This document shows, one piece after another, positions 47,901 to 62,900 of a stretch of DNA of 64,000 bases. The notes below the pieces were generated by a model, which saw only the letters and a program-made list of their open reading frames with translations, had not been told where the DNA came from and did not search any database. How positions within the stretch are numbered: the stretch's first letter is position 1; the number at the start of each line of letters is the position of its first letter. Origin of the DNA: CATQGW01 sp965262235. GTDB lineage: Bacteria > Chloroflexota > Dehalococcoidia > Bin125. The DNA lies in NCBI GenBank assembly GCA_965262235.1, contig OZ253504.1, forward strand, positions 2,728,001 through 2,792,000, in the 5' to 3' direction. A program made the translations under genes and the position numbers.

Positions 47901-50900
47901 TGTGGATCGCTGACTCCAGCGAGAATATCTACTCGTTCACGATGCCCGTGTCGACCAATGCCGATCTGCGCCGGGTACAAGTCAATGGCACAGATGTGGA
48001 GAACTTTAATCCCGATTCGGCCGCCCAGTCCTTCAGCGTCGCCAATGAGCTGACCGCGCTGACCGTGACGCCGATCACGCGGCAAATCAAGGCCACGGCC
48101 GCATTCACCTCGACCGACTCCGACCTGAACACCGACGGGCACCAGATCGACCTCTCGACCAGCGCTGCCGCGGTCAATATCACCGTGACGGCGCAGAACA
48201 GTACGACCACGAAGACCTACGCGCTCACATTCGGACGTCTGCCGGCGCTGGCGACGATCGCCAACGTCACGCCCGGCGGCAGCAGCCTGACGATCACCTG
48301 GACGGCGCCCGACCGGGGCACCTCGGCGATTACGTCCTACGATGCGCGCTATATCAAGAACTCCGCCTCGAGAAAGGATGTCGACGGCAACTGGACAGTG
48401 CAGACCTCGATCTGGCCGAGTGGCCCCCTGAGCGCCACGATCAGTGGTCTGGAGAACGACATCGAGTACTTGGTCCAGCTGCGAGCTGTCAACAGCAGCG
48501 GCGCCGGCCCCTGGCTTCCGTTCTCACGGATCGACGAGTCGGAGACGGGAACGCCCGCTGCGGTGGCGACGCCGCTGAGCAGCATCACCGTCAATAGCGC
48601 AACGGTGCCCAACTTCGATCAGAGCGAGACGAGCTACACCTTCGGCCTGGCCGACGGTGTCGCCACGGCCACCGTGGTCGGCACGGCGGCGAGTTCGTCG
48701 GCGACCGTCACCTGTAGCAGCGACACCGACGGTGATCCGTCCAACGGTTGCACGGTCGCCGTCGGCGCCGACACTGGGGTCGATCTCACTCTGACCTCCA
48801 CCATCGGTACGAACTCCACGGCGTACACCGTGACGCTTGATCGCGGCGCGACCGGAACGTTTGGTTGGGATGCCGACGCCGACCGCTATCTGAAGAACCA
48901 GGACGTCACGGTCGGCTATCGCGGGATTTGGTCCGATGGCACGACGATGTGGGTGGCCTATTCGAACTCGGCGAGTTCGGAGCTGCAGGCCCTGGTCCTG
49001 GCTAGCGGCGTGCATGACCCGTCGAACGACATTCCGATTGGGACGATGATCCACACGATCGACGGGTCGGACTTTAGAGCCCAAACGCCGGTCGGAATCA
49101 TGGGCATCGCGGGCATGGGCAACCGCCTCTGGGTGGCCGACATCAACACTGGTGTGGGTGGTACCACTCAGAAGGTGCTGGCCTTTGAGCTGAATGACCA
49201 GGACGAATGGGTTGTCAGCCCAGGGTGGGCGCGAAAAGGGACGAAAGAATTCCTGGGCAACACCATGCGGGGCATCTGGACCAACGGGGAGCTGTTCTGG
49301 GCTGCCTCGGACGACACGGACGGAATTGATGCCGTCGATAACTACGACGGCAACCTCCTGGCATTCGTCCTGTCCGGCGAGTTCTCCGGCTCCAAGCCGG
49401 ACAGTCTGGTAACTAGCGAGAGATTCTACCCGCCTAGGCCGGCGGGAAACCTCAGCATGCGCGGCGTCTGGGCGGATGGCGAGACCGTCTGGGTCGCGGA
49501 CCAGACAGACGGCAAGGTCTACGCCTACAACATGGTGAGCAAAGCCCACGTCGAGAGCAAGGACTTCCCACGTGCGCAGCTGACCATCAAATCCGAGACG
49601 CCTTCGCCCTGGGGCATCTGGTCCGACGGCGAGACGATGTGGGTGATCCACACCGGGACGGCGGTCGTGCGCGGCTACGAGATGCCGGTCTCGGTCGGCA
49701 CCGGGCTGCGCTACCTCCGCTCGCAGGACAAGAATGTCAACGGCTTCAGAACGACGCTTACCACCCAGTCGGTCGGCGTCCCCCACGATTCGGCGATGCC
49801 GACGATCACGGTGGGTCCGCGCAATCGCTTCGCGAGCGTGGCCATCAGCTCGACGGACGCCGACGAGAACGACGACGGGCACCAGATTGACCTGAGCTCG
49901 GGAACCGCGACGCTCAACTTCAGCGTGACCGCCCAGGACGGCACTACGACGCAGGCGTACGTGATCACCATCGGGCAGGCGCCGGACGAAGTGTCGACCC
50001 CGGGCGTGACCCCCGGCGCCGGCAGCCTCACGGTGACCTGGACCGTCCCCGACGAAGGCGGTTCGACCATCACCGGCTACGACCTGCGCCACGCCAACAG
50101 CAGAGAGGGAGACGACCTGAAGTACTCGGGCCCCTGGACGGTAATCGATGATGTCTGGGTGACAGACGGCGGCGACCTGACGGCGACGATCACCGACTTG
50201 ACCGTTGGCACACCGTACTACGTCCAGATTCGGGCCAAGAACAGCTTTGGCACGGGCGCCTGGCTGCCCTTCAGCCGGATCGATGAGTCCGGCGAGGGCA
50301 CGCCGCTCATGGTCGGGTCCGACGACACCACGCTGAGCGTCCTGTCGTTTACGCCGGGAACGATGACCCCCCCATTCAGCCCGATGCAGCAAAGTTACAC
50401 CGTCAACGTGAGCAAGACCACCGAGCAAGTCACGGTCGTCGCCATGCCGACGAACAGCGCGGCCGAGCACCTCATTCGCCAAAACAACATGACGATCACC
50501 GACGAGGACACGGGAACCCCGGGATTCCAGTTGAAACTCACGAACGGTGCGACCAGGACGGTAGTGGTACAGGTCACCGCCGGGAATGGCGCCACGCGCG
50601 ACTACGTCATCGGCATCGTGCGGCCGGCGCTGTCGAGCGAAAACAGGCTGAGCAGCGTGACGATTACCCTCGGGACGCTGGACCCCTCATTCGTATCCGG
50701 TACCAAAACGTATACCGTGGCGATAACGGACGCCTGTGCGAGCCGGATCACTGTGGTGGCCGTCGCGCAGAATGAGTTTGCCACGCTCAGGTTTACTTCA
50801 GGGGCCGGCGACACTCCGGTGCTGACCGATGCCGACACCGTACTGCCTGGCTTCCAGATCGACGTGCCGAATGCCTCGACCATCTTCCGCATCTACGTTG

Positions 50901-53900
50901 TAGCGGAGAATGGCGACGAAACCCACTACCAGTTCACCGTGACAAAGGTGGGCGTATGCCGGGCGGAGCTACCGCAAGTCAGCATCGCCACCAGCACGAT
51001 GGGCAGCCCTGATGAAGGCGACAGCATCGCCTTCACCGTCACCCGCGATGAGGGCAGCGAGGACGCGCTGGCTGTCCTGGTCAATGTGACCGAGTCGGGC
51101 GGACCGATGCTGGCGAGCGGCGACAAGGGATCACAGACCGTGACCATCGCTGCGAACGCAACCGCGGCGACTCACACGATCACGACTCTCTCGGATACTA
51201 CATTGGAGGACCACACGACGGTTACGGTTGCGATCAGCACCGCCGCCGACACGTACAGGATCGATAGCGCGGCGGCTTCGGACTCGATCGAGGTGCTGGA
51301 CGACGATGTACCATCGAGCGTGAATACCAGTTTGGGCGTCAGCCCGAGCAGCACCATCGAAGGCAGCACAGTAACGGTTACAGCCACGTTCTATTACACC
51401 GAGAAACTTCTGCCCCATGGAGACGTTGGCCCGATCAGGCTGCACACCGGCGCTGCAGGCGACTCGGCCACGTCGCCGGCGGACTACAATGCGTTTGATC
51501 GGACGATCGTGCTGCAGCCGGGGGAGTTCGCGTTGGTGAACGGTCTATACACGGCGACTGTCACCGAAACGATCGATATCGTCAAAGATGAGGAGGCGGA
51601 AGGAGATCACGACTTCAAGGTCCAATTGTCAAGTGTGGGCACGCCCAACACCACGTTCAATCTACCGTCACCGATCACGATCACAATCACAGAAAGTAGT
51701 GAAGCCCGGCTCAACGCTCTGACTCTGGACCCGGGCGTGTTCGATAACACTACGCCGTTCCATCCGGGCACGCTCATTTACCGCGTAGCCGTTCCCACCA
51801 TTGCCTCGCAGATCACCGTTGCTGCTACCCCGACGAACACATTTGCCACCTGGGTGGTGCTGGACGGCGGCGACACGGAGCTAAGCGATGCTGACAGCGT
51901 GCTGGACGGTTTTCAGGTCGCGGTCCCGTTCGGCGACAGCACGATCACGATCAAGGCGACGTCGCAGGATGCTACAGCCACGAAACTGTACGTGATCACC
52001 CTGACGCGCGTTGCGCCGGACGTCCCGTTCGTCGAAGATGCGGCGTTGAGCGACATTTCCGTCAACGGCACGTCGCTCCGCGGGTTCTCCCCGGATCGGT
52101 CCGCATACGTGTACGAGACCGGTGCCAGTGCGGTGACCGTCGCGAGGACACCGCGCTCACATCTCGCAGATGTGACCAGCGAGACCGCCGACAGCGACGA
52201 CGGCACGGACGGGCACCAGGTCGCCGTCGCGGGTGAAATCTCGCTGTACGAGGTGAGTCTGGAATCAGAAGACAACAACGCCACTATGTCGTACCAGGTC
52301 CTGTTCGGCTCCGGTGTGACGACGGATTACGGATGGTCGGTCGAAAAGGACATTCATGCGTTGGCGGATGGTCAAGTTACGGATGCCGGCATTTCGGGCG
52401 ATGCGTCGTCCGTGTACGTTGTCGACGACGTACACGACGACGTCCGCGTCCACAGGATCGAGAACGGGGCTTACGAGGTCAGCTTCGCTCTTGCGACGGA
52501 CAACGAGGACCCGCGCGGCATCTGTATCGCCGGCGACATGATATACGTGTCTGACTACGCGGACGGGAAGGTCTATGCCTACCACGAGCTCCAGAAGCAC
52601 CATTTGGCTGATGAAGACATAGACCTGGCGGGCGCCAGTCCGCAGCCGATGGGCATCTGGTGCGACAGCGAATGGCTCTGGGTGAACCAGGCCAGTACTG
52701 GCACGAATCGAGAGATGCGTGCGTATCGTCTGTCGGACGGGTCCGAGGACGCCAGCAAACGAATCACGATCAATGATGCGACCTATTTCTGGTCTGATGG
52801 CGAAGTGATTTGGGTGAACTCGAGCCAGGGCGTATCGCCCGCGACGGTGACGTTCCCTGCGTACAACCTCAGTGGCGGTGCGCTGAACTCCGATCGCCAC
52901 ATCAGCCTGTCGGCGGAGGCGGTCGCCGCGGGTCTGGGGGAGGTCGCCGGCGTCTGGGCCAACCGGCAGACGCTCTGGGCGGCCAGCCCCATGTACCACC
53001 GGTTCCTCTCCTTCAATGTGCCCGAAGTGCCTGACGTGAGCATCGCGGCGCCGAGCGGCACGCCGACGGAGGGCGAGGCGTTGGAGTTCGTCATCAGCCG
53101 CACGGGTTCCACGACCGAAGCGGTGACGATCAATCTGGCCGTCAGCGAAGATGATGCCGGCGATATGGTCGCGGCCGGCGACGAGGGATCGAAGACGCTC
53201 GTCCTGGGCGCCGGCGTCACCTCGGCGACTTACTCGTTGAGCACGGTCAACGACACCGACTGGGAAGAACAGTCGACCGTCACCGTGCGCCTGCGGTCAG
53301 GCGACGGCTACACGGTCAGCATGACGGCGGGCAGCGCGAGCAAGCAGGTGTTGGACAATGACTTCCCTGTGACCGAAGTCGTCCTAAGCATTAAAGAGAA
53401 TCCGGTCGACGAGGGCATGAGCGTTAAGGCGACGGTTACGATGACCACGAGCGGGGACGAAGGCCCGCACGCCCACAGCCCGACGGTCACGCTGCAAACT
53501 GAGGATGACACGGCCACGGCGCCGGGTGACTACGCGGCGCTCGCGTCGACGGAAGTCAGCTTTCCGACCAGCGAGTTCAAGCGAGAGGCTCTCAACGATC
53601 TCCCGGCCGAAGAGGACTTCCGTTTCGTAGCGAGCCGAACGCTGACCATCCAGACGGTCAACGACTCGGCGCCCGAGAATAGCGAGAGCTTCCGCGTCGT
53701 CATGGCCAAGGATCAGACCAGCTCGCAGGTCGACAAGCTAACCCTTATGGGCACCCCGGCCGAGGTGATGATCGCGGCGAGCGATTTCCCGGCGGTCAGT
53801 ATCCGCGGCCCCACAGGGACATTCACGGAGGGTGACACCCTCGAGTTCACCGTCTCGCGTTCGGCGGCCCACAGTACGGAGCTGGTTGTCAATCTCAAGG

Positions 53901-56900
53901 TCTCCCGTGGGGCCGCGATTATCCACCCGGAAGATACAGGTTCAAAGACCGCCAACATCGCGGCAGACGAACGGGAGGGCACGTTCACTGTCAGGACAAC
54001 GGCTGACACGGACTATGAAGAGCACACCATGATCATGGTCGAGGTGCTCGATGGCGACGGGTACACGATCAATTCGTCGTCGCAGCGCGTCGAGATCGAC
54101 GTACAGGACGACGACATCGCACCCGCCACAGCGTGGTTGACGGTGTCGAGTAAGGAAGTGAGCGAGGGTCAAAGCGTCATGGTCACGCTGACCGTGGAGA
54201 CGAAGGCCGACCTTGTGCCGCACGGTGGCAGCGGGGAGATCCGTCTGCGGGCCGTGTCCGATACGGCCACGTCGGGCGACGACTTCGAGGCGCTGGACGA
54301 GAAGATCACGTTCGCCGCGAACAGCTTGATCGCTACCGGTGTTCCGAACACGGACGATAATCGATATCGAGGAAGCGTCACGCGGACGATTCTGATCATC
54401 GACGACACTCGCAGTGAGAACGCCGAGCAATTCGCCGTGAAGCAAGAGCCGGTGTCCGGGGGGTCCGATCCCACTGCGTCCGGATTGGATCTTGTCTCCC
54501 CGACCAGCATCAATGTCGAGATTCGTCGCAGCGACTTCCCGCAAGTCAGCATTTTGTCCACAGCCCCAACGGGGCCAATCGTCGAGGGTGCGGCTGCCAA
54601 CTTCTCGATCACACGGTCGGCAGACACAGCGGGCAGCGCGTTGATGGTCAACGTGAATGTTTCGGAGAGCGGAGCGATGGTCGAGACCGGCGAGGGACCT
54701 CGCATAGCCAGCTTTGACGCCGGTGCCACCACGTTCGACCTGACCATCAACACTGACGACGACGACACGTGGGAGGCCGGCTCGACGATCACGGTCGAAC
54801 TCGAAGACGGCGACATGTACTCCGTCAGCGCGTCGAACGGCAGCGCAACCAGGGCTGTGACGGATGATGACTTCCCCGCAGCGAATGCTGTACTGATGGT
54901 GGACCCGACATCGGTGGACGAAGAAGACGGGAGCGTCACGGCGACGCTGACGATCACCACCGCGGGGGACCAGCAGCCCAACGGCCCCGCGGGGGCATTC
55001 ACGATCGCGACCAGTTCGCCAACCTCCGTGAGTAGCGCGCTGCCGGGCACGGACTACACGACGGTCAATAGCACGCTGGTGTTTGCGCTGGCCGACTTCG
55101 CCCAGACGGACGTGTCCGACACCTCCTCCCCGCCCGACCTCCGCTGGGAGGCCAGCAAGGAAGTCACGATCACCACGCTGGATGATGAGCTCGATGAGGG
55201 CGACGAAGTCTTCAACGTGGGGATGAGCGCCAATTCGACGCACGCGACTCCGGCGAGCCCCAACGTGACGCTGGAGGCTCCCACGTCGATCCCGGTCACG
55301 ATCAATGCCAGCGATAAGCCGGAAATCAGCCTCACTTCGGGTACGGGTGACATCGCTGAAGGCGACGCCATCACGTTCACGATCTCTCGCGGCACGGCGA
55401 CGACGAGCGAGCTTGTCGTCAACGTCACTGTTGCCGAGACCAGCACGTTGATCGCCGACACGCAGGAAGGTGCGAAGACGGTAACCATCACGGCGAACCA
55501 GCCCTCGGCGACGTTGACCATTCAGACGGAGACCGATACGGCCTGGGACGAGCACGGCACGGTGACCGTGGCGCTGGCCGCTGGCGATCGCTATTCGCTC
55601 AGCGCGACCGCGAATAGCGTGACTCGCGACGTCAAGGACAACGACCTTCCCGCCTCGACGGCGAGATTCGAGTACTCCGGCACGGGCGTAGAGGGCACGA
55701 GCGAGACACTCTATCTCGTGATCGATACCGATGGGGACCAGCAGCCGCACAAGGACGCCGGGGGCTTCATCGTTGCCACCAGCGCTGGCACGGAGACATC
55801 CGAAACCGACTTCACCGCGATCGACGACGTGAAGGTGGTCGCTGCGCTGGGCGACTTCACCCGCGTCGCCGCCGACGAGACTGATGCGGAGGATTGGCGC
55901 TGGCGTGCGAAGAAGTCGGTGGCCGCGTTGGCGATCACTGACGACGAAGTCGAGGAAGAAGCTGAGGCCTTCACGATCTCGGTCAGCCGGAGCACCGAGG
56001 GCGACGACATCGGCGATCCGAACGTCACACTTCCCAGCGATCTCACCGTGACGATTCCGAAAAACGACACCCGCCTCGAATCGGAGGACGCGGAACTGTC
56101 GGCGCTCACGATCACGTCAGTCACGCTGAGCCCGAGCTTCAGCCGTGACCGAACCAGCTACACGGGAACCGCTGCCGGATCGGTCGCACAGGTCACCGTG
56201 ACGCCGACCAAGAGCGACGACAAAGCCTCATTCAAATACCTCGACGTCGACGACATGCCATTGACGGACGCCGACAATGCGGCCGGATTCCAGGTCGACC
56301 TGGACCAGGGACCGAACACGATCAAGATCAAAGTGACGGCGGAGGACGACCGGGAATCCATGACGTACACCGTCACGGTGACTCGAGAACCGCTGGTCAG
56401 CATCAGTGTTGCCGCCGGCGACGTCATCGAGGGCGGCGATGTGGTGTTCACCGTCACGCGCGGTCACGTCACCGATAGCGCGCTGCTGGTGAGGATCATG
56501 GTCAGCGAAGACGGTGACGTGGTCGAGCGCATCGACCCGAATGGTGAGTATCGGGAGATCTTGGCCGATGCGGCCACGATCCAATTGACGGTGAGCACCG
56601 TTGACGATGATCCGTTCGAGGCGCACTCGACGGTCACCGGCACTGTGGTTGCGGCGACCGGTTACGCGCCGCACGGAACCGAGGCCAGCGCCTCCAGGCA
56701 GGTGCAGGACAACGACTTCCCGGCCAGCGAGCTGAGCATCACGCTGTTGAACGGCGAGGTCGAGGAAGGCGACGAGGTGAGTCTGACCGTGAGGATGCTC
56801 ACGGACGGCGGCGAAAGGCCGCGCACGACCACCCCGAGCGGCGAGTTCCGGTTGGTGGCCGCCAGTGGAACAGCAATCAGCGACATCGACTTCATGGCAT

Positions 56901-59900
56901 TCAGTGCGAGCAGAGAATTCGGAAGCAATTCCTTTACACACGAGGTCATCGATCCCGACGACGGCGTCGAGGACTTCCGCTATCGGGCGGAACATGTGTG
57001 GACCATCAGGACCACGCAAGACGTGGTACCAGAAGGGGACGAGACGTTCACCGTGACAGCCGAGGATGTCAGTCTGCATCCCAATGTGCGGATTGCGTCG
57101 GGATCCCGCCAGGTCACGATTCTCGCCAATGACTCGGCCGACACCACGCTCGCCAGCTTGAGTGTGACGGACGGTTCGGTTGATATCGGCTACATGTCGC
57201 CGGACTTCAACGCCGCGACGACCGAGTACACAGCCGGCGTGGGCTACGACATCATGCAGATCACGATCTTGGCCAGCGCCGCACATGATGACGCAGTGAT
57301 CGTCTACCAGAATGCGTCAGACCAGACATTGACCGATGTCGATAGCGAGGCCGACGGGCACCAGGTCAACTTGACGATCGTTGGCGTGAATGTGATCAAG
57401 GTGGTAGTGACCGCGGAGAACGAATCGGACACGGGCACGTACACGCTCAGAGTGACGCGCACGCCCCAGGATGAATCGCTCACGCCGGCCGCCAGCGACC
57501 CGTCAACGTCGTATCCCACCACGGTCGAATACGACATCACCTTCACCGGTCGTTGGAACCAGTTGGTGACTCCGGGCGGTGTCCCGGGCAGCGCACATTT
57601 CTCAACGCTGATCGGCGCTGTGCACAATGATGTGATCAGTTTCCTGCAAAGCGGCATGGCCGCCACCGCGGCGATCGAGAGCATGGCCGAGGAAGGCACG
57701 ATAGGAGCGCTCAGAACATTGGTTCAAACCGCGATCGACGCCGACCCGAACACCGCACTGAGCGTCCTCAGCCGACCAGTCAGCGGACGCGCGACTGGCA
57801 GCGCGACGTTCAGCGGCATCGAGCTGACCAGCGAGTTCCCGCGGGTGACGTTGACGACCATGATCGCGCCGTCGCATGACTGGTTCACCGGCGTCTCGGG
57901 GCTGCTGCTGTTGGACAGCGGCGGTCACTGGCTGCAGTCACATCAGCTCGACCTGTTCCCCTGGGACGCCGGGACCGAGGAGGGCGGCGACTTCGCGTTG
58001 ACGCCGGACACTGACACCGACCCACAGGGCGTGATTCACAGCCTGCGCGGAATCGGCAAATTCACCACACATCGGATCGCATCGATCCGGTTCGAACTCC
58101 AGTCAGTCAAGACGACTCGGGTGCTGAACGAGAACACTGCGGCGAACATGAATATTGGCGCTGCCATCAAGTCGCCGGTGGTCTTCTCGGCGGAAAGCGG
58201 CTCGGTCACGTATGCCATCAGCGGCGCCGACGCGGCATCGTTTGACTTCAACACCAACTCCGGCCAGCTGCGCACGAAGACCGACGAGGACTACGACTTC
58301 GAGACGAAAGATCGCTACGAGGTGGTCGTCACCGCGACCAAAGGCGACGAGTCGGTGGGGGTCGATGTCACGATTGATATCGCAAACCTTGAGGAGCCGG
58401 GAACGCTGACGGTGACGCCAACGACAGCCCGGGTCGACGTGTTGCTGACGGCCACGCTCGTCGATGGCGATGAGCCAGAGAATGTGGCCTGGAAGTGGCA
58501 GCTGTCGGCAGACGGAAGCAGCGGTTGGACCGACATCAGTGGCGCGACATCAGCGACCTACACCCCGGTCATGGCTGATGAAGATGACTACTTGGGTGTC
58601 ATCGTCACATACGACGACAACATCAGCGATGGCAAGACCATCATAACGACGCTGGGGCCAGTATTCGAGAGCAACCTGGAGAGCGACGACAACAGCCTGA
58701 GCGCTCTGGGACTGAGCGGATTGACCCTGGCGCCGGGCTTCAGCTCGGCTGGCACCACCTACACGGCAGCGGCCGTTTACACGACAAGCATCACGACAAT
58801 CACCGCGACGCCAACCCACGATCGAGCCACGGTCGAGTTGCTCGACGACGAGGACGAGGCAATCGTTGACGCCGACTCCGATGTTGATGGGCTGCAGATG
58901 GCGATTGCCATCGGCAGCAACACGATCAAGGCGACGGTCACTGCGCAGAACGGAGCGGTCAACACGTACACGATCACTCTGACTCGCGCCAAGCCGACTG
59001 TGTCGTTGTCAATCAGCGACGATGCAGTGACCGAGAGCAGCACGGATGGCATCGGCTTCACCATCTCCCGCAGTGACAGCGCGGCGGATGCGTTGGCCGT
59101 CAACTTGTCGGTCAGCGAGTCGGGCGCGATGCTCGGCAGTATGCAACTAGGCGCCCGGACCGTCACCGTTCCGGGCGGTTCAGCCACGGTAATGGGAACC
59201 ATCGTAGTCGCGGGCGACGACGCATGGGAGGCGCACTCGACCGTCACTGTGACGATTGAGAGCAAAAACAGCTACGAGATTAAATCCGACGCCAAGATCG
59301 GAACCAAGGTAGTCGCAGACGATGACTTCCCCGCGGCCACGGTGGCGATGGAAGTGACAACACCCGTCGATGAAGGCGCAGCGGTCACGGCGATGGTCAC
59401 GCTGACCACCGACGCCGATCAGGAGCCGCATCGCGCTTCCGGCGACATCCTGGTCAGCACACAAACGGGGACCGCCGGCTCAAGCGATTTCACCGCCCTC
59501 ACGGCGGACACGGGCAAGGTGGAGTTCAGCGTTGCCGACAACAGTCTGGAGCGCGTCGACCTCGACACCAACGATCTCGACGAGATCTACGACTGGCGCT
59601 GGCAAGGTGAGCGGGAGGTCAGCATCCAGACCACCGTGGACACCGTGAACGAGCCGGCGGAGACATTCCAGGTCGCGATGGCGAAAGTGACCACGGGCAT
59701 GTCGCCCACGGCGCGGAACATCCAAGTGGATAGTGATACCACGCCGCTTACCGTCACGATCAACGAAAGTAATCGCTCCACCGAGGCCTCACTCAGTGCC
59801 TTGGGCATCAGCCCCGGAACTCTGTCACCCGGGTTTGTATCGTCGACCAAATCCTACAGTGCAGATGTAACCCTCACCGATCTAGAGATCACGGTGTCCC

Positions 59901-62900
59901 CAACGCTGGCCGATACTAACGCGAGCCTGGAATACCTTGACGAAAACGGCGACCAACTGGACGACTCAAAGGGCGGCATGGGCGGATTCCAGATCGCACT
60001 CGCCCTCGGTGACAATGTCTTCCAAATCAAAGTGACCGCGCAAGACGGGATGGCGACCGACACATATAGCGTCACCGTGACCCGTGCCTACCCTGAACTG
60101 ACGGTCAGCGTCGACAGCGAGAGCGTCCCGGAAGGCGATAGTGCGATGGTCACTATTACGCGCAACGGTCCTGTACCAGAGACGACGGCGTTCCGGCTCG
60201 AGGTGAGTCAGAATGGGTCGGTCCTCGACGACGGTAGCGTGGGCACGCAGATGCTGGAAATTGCCGCAGGCCAGGAGCTACTTGCCGTCACCATTCCCAC
60301 CGTCAACGACGAAGTCTGGGAAGAACACGGCGAAGAACACAGCGCAGTGCTGGTCACTGTCACAGTCGACGCGCCGACGACCATCTCGGGCCCCGCGAGC
60401 CTAGCAATCGAGGTGCGTGACGACGACTTCCCGCAGGCCACCGCCGCACTCTCCGTCTCGCCCAACCCGGTCTCCGAGGATGAGAGCGTGGAGGCGACAG
60501 TCACCATCACCACCGCCGGTGACGAGCAGCCGCACGAGGGTAGCGGCACGATCCTGCTCTCGACGGCCGTTGGGACGGCGATGGCGGCTGACTTTACGGC
60601 GCTCAATGCCACGACTGGCGCTCTCAGCGTGGCGGTGGAAGATTTCGACGGAAATCGTATCGACCTCGACGATAATCCGAATGACAACGTCCACGATTGG
60701 CGTTGGCGTGCCACCAGCGAACCCATCACGATTGCAATCACGGACGATACCGACAAGGAGAGCGATGAGACGTTTACGGTCTCGATGGCCAAGGTGACCG
60801 ACGGCGACTCGCCGACGGACACGGCGATCACGCTCGCCTCGCCCGCATCAGTTGACGTGACTATCAGTCAAAGTGACAGATCAAGCGTCGCCTCACTCGC
60901 CACGACCGACGGATTGACTCTCAGCGCTGGCAGCCTCAGCCCCACCTACAGCACTGGCACTCTGAGCTACACCGCCGAAGTGCCCTTCGGAGCCGAGCAG
61001 GTCACCATTACCGCCGTGCGCAACAATGAGTTTGCGACGATTAAGTTCCTTGACTCAGACGATATGGAACTCGCGGACGTGGGCATAGGCACCGCCGAAC
61101 GTCAGGTGAATCTGGGAGTCGATGAGGCCAAGCTGATCAAGATCGAGGTGACCGCAGAGGACGAGATCACCAAGCGGATCTATCAGGTCGAGATCACGAG
61201 GCAACAGCCGATCCTCAGCATCAGCGTGGCGGATGGCGACGTGAGCGAAGGCGGGGATGTCGTCTTCACGGTCACTCGAAATGCCGCCGCTGCTGAGACG
61301 ACCGCATTCAGCTTCGTAGTCAGCCAGGCGGACGACGCGGGCGACGTGGTCGATGCCTCGCAACTCAGGATGGTCGAAGATGTCATCCAGGCCGATGCGG
61401 ACACATTCGAGCTGACCGTGCCAACAGTGGACGACGACACATGGGAAAAGAACGGAGTGGTTCACGCTGAGCTGGCACCGTCCACGAACTACACCACACA
61501 AGGCGCTCTCGAGGTGACGAAGGAGGTCGTGGATGATGACTTCCCCAGTGCAGTCGCAGTGATTACGGCGTCGCCGAATCCCGTCGATGAGGGTAGAGGT
61601 GTTGTGGTCACGGTCACGGTCACCACTGCTCGCGAAGAAGAGCCGCACGAGGATGCCGGCAGCATCCAACTCACCACAGCGGACGGTCCCGCGCAACCGC
61701 CTGGCAATGCGACTGCGACTGCCGGGCAGGACTACGTCGCCCTGGCGGGCGCCGACGGCCTGTTGACATTCGAACGGGGCGACTTTGAACCGGACGATAT
61801 CCCCGGGGTCGGGATGTTCTATCAGGCCAGTAAGCAAGTGACCATCGATACGATGAATGACGACGAAAGCGAGCGCGAAGAGACCTTCTCGGTCATTATG
61901 GCCCGTGTCACGATTGGCGACTCGCAGACGGATAGTTCGATCACGCTGGGCTCTGGCACGCCTGCGAGTCTTCGCGAGATTGTCCAGTTCATCGCCAGTG
62001 ACCTGGACGAGAATCCGGCGCTCAGTCGCGTGGAGTTGAGCGCCGGGACGATTAGCCCAGACTTCGTCAGCACGACACTGGTCTACACAGTCAGTGTCGA
62101 CTTCGGCAATCCTCAAGTCACATTGACGCCCGTGCCCGGCAGCACCGGCACTACCTTCGAGTATCTAGACGCGGACGACATGACGCTCGATGATGGGAAC
62201 GACGGGACCGACAGCATCGAGGTCGCTTTGCCTGTTGATGCCCCAGTAGTGGTGAAGATCAAGACGACATCCGAAGACGGCATGCACCACGAGACCTATA
62301 CGTTGACGCTAACCAGGCAGTTCCCGGTCGCCGGCATCACCGCGGCCGACGCCGAGGTGACTGAGGGCCAGCCGGTGAGCTTCACGGTGACGCTGAACGG
62401 TCATGTCGAGGACGCTGCCGGACAAGCTGTCGTCGTGAATATTAGTCAAGGTTCAGGGGAAGATGTCCTGACCGGTTCGACACGAACCGTGACGGTCAGA
62501 GTGGCTGAGGGTGACACGACGGTCGACTTCACAGTCGATACGGCTGACGATCACTTGTGGGAAGAGCATCCGACCGTCACCGCGACGCTGGCCGCCCGCG
62601 CCGGCTATTCAGTTGACAGCGCCGCGGGCGCGGCGTCGAAGCAGGTATTGGACAACGACTTCCCCGAGGCGCAAGCCGAACTCACAGTGACGCCCAATCA
62701 GGCCGACGAAGCGGCCGCGGTCACGGCCAAGGTCACGATCACCACGTCGCGCGATGAGGCGCCTCGAGAGATTGGTGGACAGATCCTGGTCAGCACAGGT
62801 CACGCCGACGACACCGCAATGGCCCCTGATGACTACACCGCGCTGACGGCAACGACCGGCCTGCTTACATTTGGCGAAGTCGGGCTACAGCCGTCCGACT

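Noticed and set aside
46181..55750. Long minus-strand frames (about 600-650 codons each) at 46181-48142, 48524-50482 and 53942-55750
   Set aside because: All lie opposite the giant plus-strand frame, whose translation shows regular Calx-beta, propeller and FN3 domains; the minus products are low-complexity shadows of high GC content.
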